DNA of 54,407 nucleotides from Helicobacter bizzozeronii CCUG 35545 (lineage in GTDB: Bacteria; Campylobacterota; Campylobacteria; Campylobacterales; Helicobacteraceae). Shown one piece after another: positions 40,069-49,079 of this stretch. The translations under genes and the position numbers were made by a program. The stretch is from positions 1-54,407 of the forward strand of contig CAGP01000104.1 in the NCBI GenBank assembly GCA_000263275.1, read 5' to 3'. The notes under the pieces were generated by a model. That model searched no databases and was not told where the DNA came from. It worked only from the letters and a program-made list of their open reading frames with translations. How positions within the stretch are numbered: the first letter of the stretch is position 1; every line of letters starts with the position of its first letter.

Positions 40069-40599
40069 TTAAAAGGGGATTTGCAGATTATCCAAGTCCA
40101 AGCCCTCTTGCTTTTTCTCTTCTAAAAAGTCGGAGAAGTTAAAAAAGAGGTTGGGGTGTTGTTTTTTGACCTGTTTGACAAAATCAAGCGAGGAAATCTT
40201 AGGCAAGCTCCCATCGCTCCCCCGCATCGCCTCTAGCTTTTTAAAGACCACCGCCATCGCATCGGCAAAATCAATCGGGGTGAGGGTTGCCATATCCCTT
40301 TCAAGTTCCACCACGATTTTATCCTCATAAGCTTTTTGGATCACGCGCACAATGTGTTGGAGCAAAGCCTCTGGGATCACCACATAGCGGTGATTTTGCT
40401 CATCTTGCATAAACCACGCCTCTTTGGGATCAAATGCCCCCTCCTCTAGCTCTAAGAGCATTTGCTTAGAATCAAGAGATTTTGCTTGGACACGATTTTT
40501 CCCCGACTCCAAACTCTGATACATGCCTTGCGTGCTAGTTTGGTTGTTTCTAGTCCGGGTCCTCCTTGTTCTAGCGGTTTGGGAATTGATCTCTTGCAT
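40069..40599 (-). CDS. Conserved Helicobacter protein (HP0664-like)
   Basis: 176-residue protein with no recognised domain. The N-terminus is basic and polar (SQTARTRRTRTRNNQTSTQ), probably disordered; the rest is predicted helical and acidic (KQMLLELEEGAFDPKEAWF, VVIPEALLQHIVRVIQKAYED). No signal peptide or membrane segment, so probably cytosolic. ATG 40599 has AAGGGG upstream; an upstream in-frame ATG/GTG start would run into the aroC end and lacks an RBS. Conserved position between aroC and hemN. Intact. Confidence 0.78.
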   Translation of the reverse strand: MQEINSQTARTRRTRTRNNQTSTQGMYQSLESGKNRVQAKSLDSKQMLLELEEGAFDPKEAWFMQDEQNHRYVVIPEALLQHIVRVIQKAYEDKIVVELERDMATLTPIDFADAMAVVFKKLEAMRGSDGSLPKISSLDFVKQVKKQHPNLFFNFSDFLEEKKQEGLDLDNLQIPF

Positions 40600-40654
40600 G
40601 CGATCCCCTTTTTGGATGGTTTGATCTATTGTAGCACAAAATCCACAACAAAAC

Positions 40655-41734
40655 TCAAGCCTTGCCATAAAAGCCCTTGAGTGTGCCTAGTTGCGATCCC
40701 AAGTTTAAAAGCAAGAAATCTGCCAAGATCAAGGCTAGCAAACTCTCACACACCACGCTCCCCCGAATGGCAATACAAGGGTCATGCCTGCCCTTAAGCT
40801 CCAAATGCACAGCTTGCCCCTGTGTGTTGATACTCTCTTGCTTAGTTGATATGCTGGAAGTGGGTTTAAAATGCACCCACACCACCAAATCCGATCCACT
40901 GCCAAGCCCCCCTAAAACCCCCCCACTATGATTACTCTTAAACCCTCGCGGGCTGAGCGGGTCATTATAGTGGCTGCCTTGCATGCTAGAGACTAGCGGG
41001 TCGCCTATAAAAACCCCCTTGACTCCATTAAGCCCCATCATCACGCCTGCAATGCGCGCATCCAGCTTGTCATACAGGGGTTGCCCCAAACCTAGCAAAT
41101 TGGCATGCGCTCTGGCTTGCACCAACACCACACCCCCAAGACTATCCCCTCTTTGTTTGGCTTCTAGAATGGCTTGTTTTTGTTGTGCCTCCATCTCAGG
41201 GCTTAAAGAAAAAATCACGCTCTGTCTAGCAAAATCAAAATCAATTACCTTAGCCCCAATACCCCCTATGCTAAAAACCCCCCCCACCACTTCTAGCCCC
41301 AACTCTTGTAATAAAAGTTTGGCAATCGCACCCGCCCCCACTCTAATAACACTCTCTCTAGCCGAGCTACGCCCCCCACCTCTGTGATCCCTAAGCCCGT
41401 ATTTAGCCCAAGTGGTGAAATCGGCATGCCCGGGTCTAAAACTCTGCTTGAGGTTGTCATAGTCCTTGCTTTTGATATTGTGGTTATGCACCAATAAAGC
41501 GATGGGCGCGCCCGTGCTCTTGCCCTCAAAAACCCCACTCACCAATTCAATTTTATCTGGCTCTTGTCTGGGTGTGGTGAAAACATGCACGCTTTTACGC
41601 CGATTGACCTCAGCTTGGATCAAATCCATATCCAACACCAGCCCGGCAGGCACGCCCTCTAAAATCCCCCCCACCATAGGCCCATGCGATTCGCCAAAGG
41701 TGGTTAGCCTTAAGATCCGACCCAAAGTATTCAT
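40655..41734 (-). CDS. aroC: Chorismate synthase
   Basis: Final step of the shikimate pathway, forming chorismate (precursor of aromatic amino acids, folate and, via futalosine, menaquinone) with reduced FMN. 359 residues with LRLTTFGESHGPMVGGILEG at the N-terminus, SFRPGHADFTTWAKYG and the Arg-rich RDHRGGGRSSARES; SNHSGGVLGG-type GVLGGLGSGSDLV and the KPTSSI motif follow. ATG 41734 overlaps the rnc stop (ATGA). Intact. Confidence 0.96.
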   Translation of the reverse strand: MNTLGRILRLTTFGESHGPMVGGILEGVPAGLVLDMDLIQAEVNRRKSVHVFTTPRQEPDKIELVSGVFEGKSTGAPIALLVHNHNIKSKDYDNLKQSFRPGHADFTTWAKYGLRDHRGGGRSSARESVIRVGAGAIAKLLLQELGLEVVGGVFSIGGIGAKVIDFDFARQSVIFSLSPEMEAQQKQAILEAKQRGDSLGGVVLVQARAHANLLGLGQPLYDKLDARIAGVMMGLNGVKGVFIGDPLVSSMQGSHYNDPLSPRGFKSNHSGGVLGGLGSGSDLVVWVHFKPTSSISTKQESINTQGQAVHLELKGRHDPCIAIRGSVVCESLLALILADFLLLNLGSQLGTLKGFYGKA

Positions 41735-42402
41735 GGCATTTGCTTTAACTGCTCATAAGCCACTTGGGCGCAAAGTTGTTCGGCTTGCTTCTTGCTACTG
41801 GCCTTGCAGGTGCCATAGAGTTTGTTTAAGATAAAAATTTGCATCTCAAATTGTTTGGCATGATCAGGACCGCTCTCGTTTTTGAGCATGTAAGTGGGCA
41901 CGACCTTAAAACGCGCTTGGGTGAGTTCTTGCAACGCGCTTTTATAATCCATGAAAAGCTCTTGAAGCGAGAGATTGGGGTAGGCTTGCTTAAAAAGCCT
42001 TTGTATCAGGGTTTTAATGGGCTCTAGCCCACTTTCTAAGTAAATCGCCCCCATCAAAGCTTCAAATGCACTGGCAAGAATGGAGGGCTTGGTGTGTCCG
42101 TGGTTATTGGCTTCAGCTGCCGAGATCAAAATGTGATCTTGTAAATTTAAAAGCAAGGCTAGTTTAAAAAAAGCCTTTTCATTGACCAACGAGGCGCGCA
42201 TTTTAGAGAGATCGCCCTCTTGCAAATCCCCAAAACGCGCAAATAAAATCTCAGCCACCACCAAGTCCAACACCGCATCGCCTAAAAACTCCAAGCGTTC
42301 GTTATTTTTATGGGCTTTGGCGCTCCTGTGTGTTAGGGCTTGTTGGAGCAAATCAGGGTCTTTAAAGACATAACCCAAGCATTCTTGAAGTGTTTGTAAC
42401 AT
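41731..42402 (-). CDS. rnc: Ribonuclease III
   Basis: Double-strand RNA endonuclease for rRNA processing, 223 residues. The catalytic signature NERLEFLGDAVLDLVV carries Glu and Asp ligands; ASAFEALMGAIYLESG supplies the second pair. C-terminal dsRNA-binding domain: DYKSALQELTQARFKVVPTY, then KQFEMQIFILNKLYGT and ASSKKQAEQLCAQVAYEQL. ATG 42402 is chosen on family length and AAGGGG upstream; longer N-terminal extensions lie within rnhA. Overlaps aroC. Intact. Confidence 0.95.
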   Translation of the reverse strand: MLQTLQECLGYVFKDPDLLQQALTHRSAKAHKNNERLEFLGDAVLDLVVAEILFARFGDLQEGDLSKMRASLVNEKAFFKLALLLNLQDHILISAAEANNHGHTKPSILASAFEALMGAIYLESGLEPIKTLIQRLFKQAYPNLSLQELFMDYKSALQELTQARFKVVPTYMLKNESGPDHAKQFEMQIFILNKLYGTCKASSKKQAEQLCAQVAYEQLKQMP

Positions 42403-42403
42403 C

Positions 42404-42841
42404 TCATTGCCCCTTATTGGCGATTTTGTGTTGCAAGGCTTGTTCTCTAGCCAGCTTGTCGCATTTTTCATTTTCAGCATGCCCGCTATGCCCCCTTATC
42501 CAATGGGTGGTGATTTCATGGGGGGTGCGTAAGCCCACAAATTCACGCCACAGATCGGCGTTTTTGACCTTAGCAAAGTCCTTAAGCACCCATGCCTCTA
42601 ACCAATGGCTAATCCCATAGCAAACATAGGTCGAATCGCTATAAAGGGCAATTTGGCATGGCTCTTTAAGGGCTTTTAAGGCTTCATTCACGGCTCTAAG
42701 TTCCATGCGGTTATTGGTCGTGTGGCTCTCTGATCCGGCAATGATCTTCTCCACACCTTGATAACGCAAGATGGCACAATACCCCCCAAAGCCCGGATTA
42801 CCCAAAGACGATCCATCACAAAAAAGCTCAATGCATTTCAT
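42404..42841 (-). CDS. rnhA: Ribonuclease HI
   Basis: 145-residue RNase H that degrades RNA in RNA-DNA hybrids. The four-acid active site is visible: ELFCDGSSLGNPGFGGY (Asp), NNRMELRAVNEAL (Glu), ALYSDSTYVCYGI (Asp) and the ENEKCDKLAREQA block (Asp). ATG 42841 follows AGGAGG; TTG 42844 is less likely. Its stop lies one base before the rnc start region, so co-translation is likely. Corresponds to HP0661. Intact. Confidence 0.95.
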   Translation of the reverse strand: MKCIELFCDGSSLGNPGFGGYCAILRYQGVEKIIAGSESHTTNNRMELRAVNEALKALKEPCQIALYSDSTYVCYGISHWLEAWVLKDFAKVKNADLWREFVGLRTPHEITTHWIRGHSGHAENEKCDKLAREQALQHKIANKGQ

Positions 42842-42849
42842 CAATCCTC

Positions 42850-43902
42850 CTAATTCAAATTGCTATTCTTGCTGTAATCATTGGGGTGTTTCTCAATGCC
42901 CAAAACCACTTCCTTAGGTCCAATCTGGGCGCAAACCAAACAACGATAACTCTCAAAGGGGGAGAGACTCTTACAAAAAGAACATTGGTAGCTAAAATTC
43001 AAATTGATCTGGTATTTGGCATGGAAAGTTTTAAAAATCTCTAGCTCCAGCGTATCGCACACCCCCTCCACATAGCCTTTAGCCACGAACACTTCTAAAA
43101 GCTTGGGGTGCAAACTTTCTAAAAAAGGTTGAATCTCCTCTTTTTTAATATCCCATAGAAGGTCTATGTAGGGCATTGCCTCTTCTAAGTAGGTGATTTC
43201 TTGTAAGAATAGGGGTTTGTGGTGGTTTTTGCAATGCCTGAGTGCGAGTTTATAGAGTTTGGGTTGTTGGTGTCCCAGTGTGAGAATGGCAAAGCTTTTA
43301 TCCTCCAAACCCAAATCCTGCTCAATGAGAATTTGCATTTGCAAGTAATAATAGGTGTCGGCTAAACCGCTGGTTCCCAGTTCATCTAAACATTCCAAGA
43401 CCTGCAAAGCTTTTTGAGGCTCGCACATGATCTCATGGGCTTGTACCATGGCGTGCAGGGCGCGCGTGTTTCCCGGATCGATGCGTAACACTTCAATTAA
43501 AATATCGCGCGCCTTTTGCACATAGCCCATATCAATATAGGCTTTGGCTAAACTCTCCAAAATAGCGATGCGATCATTTTGGTATTTGGGCAACAAAGCC
43601 AAGTAAATTTTAATCGCCTGTTCGCTACTGCCGTATTTGGCATAGTGTTTGGCTAAAAACATCCAGGTTTTAAAACCCAAGACCTCTAGAGCATTTTCTT
43701 GTTCTTTGGCTAAGAGTTGTTGGACTTCGTAAGCTAATTCCACTTGGGAGTAGGAGCGTGAAAGCGCATTGAGGGTCTTGAGGTTACGGCGGTGTGCTAG
43801 AGCCGAGCGCAAATAATCCATCAAGATCACGCTCCCAATGATGAAAACCAAGATGGCGACACTAAAAAGCGAGTCTTTATAGATGAACGCTAATTGCTCC
43901 AC
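42850..43902 (-). CDS. LapB/YciM-like TPR protein with C-terminal rubredoxin-type zinc site (HP0660-like)
   Basis: 350 residues: one N-terminal membrane helix (LFSVAILVFIIGSVILMDYL), then TPR-like helical repeats (KIYLALLPKYQNDRIAILESLAKAYIDMG and following), and a C-terminal CXXC...CXXC metal site (CSFC and CLVC, 12 residues apart). The same order defines E. coli LapB, which links LpxC degradation to LPS supply. This architecture is seen in sequence; equivalence of function is inference, although several LPS genes lie in the window. GTG 43902 begins 9 bases after the SurA-like stop. Intact. Confidence 0.75.
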   Translation of the reverse strand: MEQLAFIYKDSLFSVAILVFIIGSVILMDYLRSALAHRRNLKTLNALSRSYSQVELAYEVQQLLAKEQENALEVLGFKTWMFLAKHYAKYGSSEQAIKIYLALLPKYQNDRIAILESLAKAYIDMGYVQKARDILIEVLRIDPGNTRALHAMVQAHEIMCEPQKALQVLECLDELGTSGLADTYYYLQMQILIEQDLGLEDKSFAILTLGHQQPKLYKLALRHCKNHHKPLFLQEITYLEEAMPYIDLLWDIKKEEIQPFLESLHPKLLEVFVAKGYVEGVCDTLELEIFKTFHAKYQINLNFSYQCSFCKSLSPFESYRCLVCAQIGPKEVVLGIEKHPNDYSKNSNLN

Positions 43903-43911
43903 AAGCTAACT

Positions 43912-44973
43912 CTATTGGCGCAAAAACCTAATCTTGGCCTTGACCCGCAACTTCTCATAATATTCGGCTAGAATTTTATCTTGTTGGTCTTCAATGAGTT
44001 TGCCGGCAATGAAGTTTCTTGCTTGGCTAAACGACACATTCTCTTTGCCCAGTTTCTGCTTAATGAGAAAGGAAACATAGTTCCCCCCGCCCGCATTCAA
44101 AATCGGCGTGAACATATTTTCTTTAGTCGAAAGGAACATTTGGGCGATCTGCGGGTTTAAAGATTTGACATGGATTTTTTCTTCATTGTGGGTTACCCCG
44201 GGAATTTCCACATTGCGATTCTCAAGGGCTTGGGTGAGGGTTTTGGTGTCCTTAGCCATGTAGCGGATCGTGATGATCTCGCTAGGGATACTAAACTCGT
44301 CCTTGTGGGCGTTGTAATACTCACGCATTTTGGTTTCGCTATTGGTATTGACATTGAAGAGCAAGATATTACGCAAAAGTTCCCTAGTTTCGAGCTGTTT
44401 TTTGAGCTGGGCGCGGTAGGCACTTGGGTTAATGCCCTCCCCGGCTAATGTCCGCATAAAATCTTGGGTGTCCATGCCATTGTGCCGCGCGATATTTTCA
44501 ATTTCAGCATCGATCTTGTCATCTTCAATATCAATCTTTAGGCGTTTGATCTCTTGGGCTTGGATGCGTTGGAGAATCAAGGCATTGATGGCTTGTTGGC
44601 GGCTGACATGCTGTTCTCTCTCTTGGGTCTCAATTTGATAAAGCGTGATCGGATCGTTATTGACCGTGATGGCAATCCCGCCCACAATGTTATCTGCCCT
44701 GCCCTCTGTTTCTGGGCTAGGTGTTTTAGGAGAGCCTAACTTGTTAGCCTGTTTGCTCTCCTCTTGTGTTTGTTTTTGAGAGCGTTTGGGAGACTCTTGG
44801 TGTAATTCTTTCTTAGATTTCCCTAGAGCTTCTTTAATGTACTTGTCTAGGTTTTTAGCACTAGAACCCCCTTGACCGGTTACAGACTCCACTTTAGAGT
44901 CCGCCCCTTGTGCCACTGCTAACACCACACTAAGCCCTAAAATAAATCTTAAAAATTTGGAAAAATACCGCAC
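43912..44973 (-). CDS. SurA-like periplasmic chaperone (HP0659-like)
   Basis: 353 residues. Signal peptide (FLRFILGLSVVLAVAQG), then a ~80-residue charged Lys/Ser/Gln-rich linker, then the SurA N-terminal-type helical domain (GGIAITVNNDPITLYQIET; INALILQRIQAQEIKRL; DDKIDAEIENIARHNGM), and C-terminal helices from FSQARNFIAGKL. No clear parvulin active site is seen, so it is probably a chaperone without PPIase activity. GTG 44973 preceded by AAAGAGA. A minus-strand TATACT lies ~40 bases upstream. Intact. It may assist folding of the outer-membrane proteins that are common in this genome. Confidence 0.82.
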   Translation of the reverse strand: MRYFSKFLRFILGLSVVLAVAQGADSKVESVTGQGGSSAKNLDKYIKEALGKSKKELHQESPKRSQKQTQEESKQANKLGSPKTPSPETEGRADNIVGGIAITVNNDPITLYQIETQEREQHVSRQQAINALILQRIQAQEIKRLKIDIEDDKIDAEIENIARHNGMDTQDFMRTLAGEGINPSAYRAQLKKQLETRELLRNILLFNVNTNSETKMREYYNAHKDEFSIPSEIITIRYMAKDTKTLTQALENRNVEIPGVTHNEEKIHVKSLNPQIAQMFLSTKENMFTPILNAGGGNYVSFLIKQKLGKENVSFSQARNFIAGKLIEDQQDKILAEYYEKLRVKAKIRFLRQ

Positions 44974-45071
44974 TCTCTTTCTCGCATTCAGTCTTAGTTT
45001 AGAGTATAGTATAAGGGCACTAAGAACAAGATTAAGGGTAATATGGCAGATGTTGGGCTATGCAAGTTATA

Positions 45072-46028
45072 CTAAGCACGCCCTTTTAAATAGTCCTTGA
45101 CATTTTCAATCGTGGCGGCGATGAGTTTTTTAATGGTGTCGCCATAGCCCCAAGCGATGTGGGGGGTGAGCAAGAGTTTAGGCTGTATTGTGGGGTCTAA
45201 AAAGGGGTGATTGGCGCGCATGGGTTCTTGCTCAAAGACATCGCTAGCATAATAAAAGTCCTGGGTTTTAAGGGCTTGGGCTAGCTCCTCTTCATTGACA
45301 ATCCCCCCCCGCCCGACATTGATCAAAATCGCTTTATTTTTGAGTAGGGGGAAGTGTTGGGCGTGGATGAGATTATGCGTTTGGGCATTTAAGGGGGCGT
45401 GGATGCTGATCACATCGCTAGTTTGGAGCAGGGCTTCTAAAGACTTTTGCGGGTAGGTGTCATCGTGGTTGCGCCCACTGGTGGAGGTGTAGCTCACATG
45501 CGCGCCAAAGCTTGTAGCGATCCTAGCGACATTTTTGCCAATATTGCCCAGCCCCACAATCCCCCATTCTTTATTTTCTAGGGACATCAAATCCTTGTTA
45601 AAATGCGAAAAAAGCTCGCTATTGCAATATTCCCCACTCTTGCAATAATGATCGTAATAGGGCATGTTAGAGAGCAAGCTAAAGGCGAGTGCAAAGGTGT
45701 GCATGGTAACACTATGGGTGGAATAACCCACCACATTTTTAATCTGGATACCCAACTCTTGAGCCACCTCAAGGTCGATCATGTTCATGCCCGTTGCGGT
45801 GATGCAAACACATTTGAGTTTTTTAAGGGCTCTGAGTGTGTCCCCATCCAGCTTAACTTTATTTAAAATGATGATCTCGGCATCTTTGGCGCGCTCCAAG
45901 ACTAATTCTTGAGGAGTCCCCGGATAAGAGACCAAATCAACAAATTCCCCTAACGCATCTAATTTATTGCGTTTGCCCAAAGATAAAGCTTCTAAGACTA
46001 CGGCCAGTGGTTTTTGAGAAGTTGCCAT
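45072..46028 (-). CDS. D-isomer-specific 2-hydroxyacid dehydrogenase
   Basis: 318-residue NAD-dependent dehydrogenase (HP0096-like). NAD-binding GIVGLGNIGKNVARIATSFG, GYSTHSVTMHTFALAFSLLS, INVGRGGIVNEEELAQAL (catalytic Arg region) and LTPHIAWGYGDTIKKL (catalytic His). Could be a D-lactate, hydroxypyruvate/glycerate or phosphoglycerate dehydrogenase; it lacks the ACT domain of long SerA. ATG 46028; AAAGGAAAAAC upstream. Nine bases after the chemoreceptor stop (minus strand), so they may be co-transcribed. Intact. Confidence 0.9.
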   Translation of the reverse strand: MATSQKPLAVVLEALSLGKRNKLDALGEFVDLVSYPGTPQELVLERAKDAEIIILNKVKLDGDTLRALKKLKCVCITATGMNMIDLEVAQELGIQIKNVVGYSTHSVTMHTFALAFSLLSNMPYYDHYCKSGEYCNSELFSHFNKDLMSLENKEWGIVGLGNIGKNVARIATSFGAHVSYTSTSGRNHDDTYPQKSLEALLQTSDVISIHAPLNAQTHNLIHAQHFPLLKNKAILINVGRGGIVNEEELAQALKTQDFYYASDVFEQEPMRANHPFLDPTIQPKLLLTPHIAWGYGDTIKKLIAATIENVKDYLKGRA

Positions 46029-46037
46029 GTTTTTCCT

Positions 46038-47332
46038 TTAAACACCCATTTTTTGCGCGACATTGTCGCTAGCGATTTTGATTTGATCCATTAAAGATTT
46101 GCTCTGGTAGGATAATTCCGCAGTTTTATCTGCAGATGCCATGCCAGCGGTGATATTCACCACTACCTGAGAAGTGATCTCGCGAATCGAGCCAATGATC
46201 GCCCCAATTTCAGCAACTGATTTGCCCGTGTGCTCGGCTAGTTTGCGCACTTCATCAGCGACCACCGCAAAGCCTCTGCCATGTTCGCCCGCACGGGCGG
46301 CCTCAATGGCGGCGTTCAAGGCTAATAAATTGGTTTGATCGGCGATGTCCTTGATCGTCTGGGTGATGCTAGAGATAGACTCAGATTGCGTGCTCAAGGT
46401 ATTCACCAAATGCGTGTTGTTCTTCATGGCATCGGCTACATTTTGGATATTATCTGTCGTTTTTTCTAATCATCGCGCTCCCATTGCTGGTAAGCTGTTG
46501 GCTCTCCTTGATGAGATCCACAATCATGTTGAATTTTGCTTGGGTGCTGTCCTCTTTGTGCGTTACATCGTGGGCGATCTTGACAATCTTATAAATCTTA
46601 CCACTCTCATCAAAAACGGGGTTATAGGTCGCCTCCAAATAGACAACATCTTTATTCTTGGTCAGACGCTTGAAGGTGCCGCTGATAAAATCCCCTGAAA
46701 CAACCTTCTTGCAATTTTGGGCGTAAGTGGAGCTGGCGGCATACTCTGGTTCAACAAATATTGAATGGTGTTTGCCCACAATCTCATTTAGAGTGTAACC
46801 CATCAGCGTTAAAAAAATTCTCATTAGCGGTGAGGACATGGAGGTTGAGATCGAACTCAATTAGCGCCATTGAGCGATTCACCGCACCATAAATAGCCTT
46901 TAAGTCATTAAATTCCAAAGATCGCGCTGTGATGTCTTGAGCAAATTTGATGACTTTATACACCTTGCCCGATGTGTCAAAAATGGGGTTGTAACTTGCC
47001 TCTAAAAAAACTGCCTTGCCCTGCTTGGTGTAGCGTTTAAAAGTCCCCCGCAAGAATTGCCCTGATTGGAGCTGATCCCAATTTTTGCGATACTCGGGGG
47101 TATTGACATACTCTGCATCGCAAAAAATAGCGTGGGATTTGCCCTTGATCTCCTCTAGTGAATAACCCATCACCTTTAAAAAGTTCTCATTAGCGGTGAT
47201 GACTTGTGCTTGCGTATCAAATTCAATCAGAGCGGTTGAACGACTCATAGCTTTATAGACTGCCTTTAACTCCTCATTCTCTTGATTTAAAAGGCGGGTG
47301 GAATCATCCTCCTTTTTTTTCATGAACAACAT
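46038..47332 (-). CDS. Cytosolic PAS-PAS chemoreceptor (frameshifted)
   Basis: About 430 residues, no membrane helix. Two tandem PAS domains of similar sequence ([24 protein letters not shown] and [24 protein letters not shown] after correction, each ending in a K/V-K-A-DIT/DVT motif) and a C-terminal MCP signalling domain ([39 protein letters not shown]). Architecture resembles BdlA and energy-taxis receptors, not the four H. pylori Tlp receptors I recall. Breaks: the A7 run 46811-46817 (one extra) and ~46468-46475 (one extra), corrected length divisible by three. ATG 47332 is chosen for GAGGAG 5 bases upstream; the TATCAT further upstream is a candidate -10. Cofactor (heme, FAD or none) unknown. 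Confidence 0.87.
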
Positions 47333-47435
47333 GAGCACTCCTCAAAGTCAAAGTAGCCGTAATGATACCCACAATAGCTTAAGTTTTTTTAAACGCAGAC
47401 AGAAGTTAATACGCAAAGAATTTTGGGTAACACTT

Positions 47436-47448
47436 GCCCCAAAGGGGC
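47436..47448 (-). terminator. Possible terminator after the amino-acid transporter genes
   Basis: GCCCC-TTT-GGGGC hairpin (minus strand) seven bases after the glnH stop. No T-run follows it, so it is a weak call. Confidence 0.35.
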
Positions 47449-47454
47449 TAAAAC

Positions 47455-48286
47455 CTACTCGAAGATCACGCTCTTAGGATCGACATCATCGCCATAAATG
47501 GGCTTTAAAGTGGCATCGTAAGCTTGTTTGAAAAAGCCACTCTTGGTGAGCGTATCCACCTCTTTGTTGAGCCAGTCCAACAAAGCTTTATTGCCTTTCT
47601 TGACCGCTGGGGCAATAACATCTTGATCGCCTAGAGAGGGGATACCCACCTTAAACTCGGGATTTTTCTTAACCCAAGCAAATAAAAGCGTGTTGTCATG
47701 GGCTAGGGCAACTCCACGGTTATTTTTGAGGGCTAGGAAGGTCTCGGTATTTTGGTCGTATTTGAGTAAGGGGATTTTAGGGTAGTGTTTGGAGAAATAA
47801 AAAATCCGCTGTGGTGCCCTTATCCACAATTAAAGGCTGTTTGCCATTCAAATCCTCAATCTTTTTGATCACCCCATCTTTAGACACCACGCCCAAAGCG
47901 ACCTTCATGTAAGGCTTGGCAAAATCCACCACCACCGCGCGTTCTTTGGTTTTGGTGAAATTGGCCATGATCACATCGACCTTATTGGATTTTAAAAACT
48001 CCACCCGTGCGGCCGCCTCCACAGGGACAAATTCGATCTTTTTCTCATCGCCTAGCAAATCCTTAGCCATGCGTTTGGCGATATAAACATCAAAGCCTTG
48101 GAACTGCCCCTTTTCATCCATAAAACCAAAGGGGGGTTTGTCGCTAAACACGCCCACCTTCAACACCCCCCGTTTTTTAATGAGTGCCAAACCATCCTCT
48201 TTGGCTTGGGCTTTGTGATCGGAGCAACCCGCCACAAAAAACGCCACCAACGCCATCAAAACACCCGCAATTTTCAAGCTACGCAT
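47455..48286 (-). CDS. glnH: Amino-acid ABC transporter binding lipoprotein, CjaA/GlnH-like (frameshifted)
   Basis: 276 residues. Lipoprotein signal peptide with lipobox VAGC (residues ~18-21), then RGVLKVGVFSDKPPFGFMDEK, GFDVYIAKRMAKDLLG and SNKVDVIMANFTKTKERAVVVDFA: family 3 binding-protein motifs. Close in pattern to Campylobacter CjaA, a cysteine/cystine binder; the H. pylori relative (HP1172) is annotated glutamine-binding, so substrate is uncertain. One extra base in the A6 run 47809-47814 breaks the frame; correction gives TTADFYFSKHYPK. ATG 48286 is preferred (GAGGA 6 bases upstream). Last gene of the cluster; a long palindrome lies just upstream. Confidence 0.88.
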
Positions 48287-48302
48287 GACCATTCCTCACA
48301 TT

Positions 48303-48325
48303 CTAAAATAAAGGGTTTATTTTAG
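48303..48325. promoter_or_regulatory. Perfect 10-bp palindrome between glnQ and glnH
   Basis: CTAAAATAAA and TTTATTTTAG are exact inverted repeats around GGG (CCC on the other strand), 17 bases upstream of the glnH ATG. A/T-rich symmetrical elements of this kind are often repressor operators; on the minus strand it could equally form a hairpin that limits or stabilises the glnQ-glnH transcript. Confidence 0.5.
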
Positions 48326-48356
48326 CAACAAAAAATTTAAACAACCCCCCAAGAAA

Positions 48357-49079
48357 TTAAAAAATTTCTAAGAATTTTTGCGCTCTCTCAGATTGCGGGT
48401 TCTCAAAAAAGCCTTGTGGGCTATTTTCCTCCACCACCACGCCCTGATCGAAAAACACAATGCGATGGGCTACCTTTCTAGCAAATTTCATCTCATGGGT
48501 TACAATGACCATGCTCATCCCTTCGCTAGCTAGCTCTAAGATCACCTCTAAGACCTCTTTAACCATCTCTGGATCGAGGCTAGCCGTAACTTCATCAAAG
48601 AGCATCACTTCAGGTTGCATGCATAAAGCCCGAACAATGGCAACTCTCTGCTTTTGCCCCCCGCTTAATTCTCTAGGGTGGGCTTGCATTTTATGCTCTA
48701 GCCCCACTCTTTTTAAGAGGGCTTGGGCTTGCTGTGTAACCTCCTCTTTGGCGCGCTTTTGCACCTTCAAGGGGGCGAGTAAGATATTTTGCAACACGCT
48801 TAAATGGGGAAAAAGTTCGTAATTTTGAAACACCATGCCGATCTTTTGGCGCACTTTCGTCCAATCCTTGCTGTGGGCGATTTGTTCTCCATTAAAGAGA
48901 ATCTGCCCCCCTTGAATCTCCTCTAGCCCATTTAAACACCTTAAAAACGAGCTCTTCCCGCACCCACTAGGTCCTAAAATCACCACCGCCTCCCCCTTGC
49001 TAAGGCTAAAATCAATGCCCTTTAGCACGGCGTGATCGCCATAATACTTTTGTAAGTTGATGGTTTGCAAAATCGCCAT
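48357..49079 (-). CDS. glnQ: Polar amino-acid ABC transporter ATPase
   Basis: 240-residue ABC ATPase. Walker A LGPSGCGKSSFLRCLNGLE, Q-loop VFQNYELFPHLSV, signature LSGGQKQRVAIVRAL, Walker B VMLFDEVTASLDPE and switch His VIVTHEMKFA, typical for GlnQ/HisP enzymes. ATG 49079 lies directly after the permease stop codon (49080-49082). With the two permeases and the binding protein forms a complete importer. Intact. Confidence 0.94.
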   Translation of the reverse strand: MAILQTINLQKYYGDHAVLKGIDFSLSKGEAVVILGPSGCGKSSFLRCLNGLEEIQGGQILFNGEQIAHSKDWTKVRQKIGMVFQNYELFPHLSVLQNILLAPLKVQKRAKEEVTQQAQALLKRVGLEHKMQAHPRELSGGQKQRVAIVRALCMQPEVMLFDEVTASLDPEMVKEVLEVILELASEGMSMVIVTHEMKFARKVAHRIVFFDQGVVVEENSPQGFFENPQSERAQKFLEIF

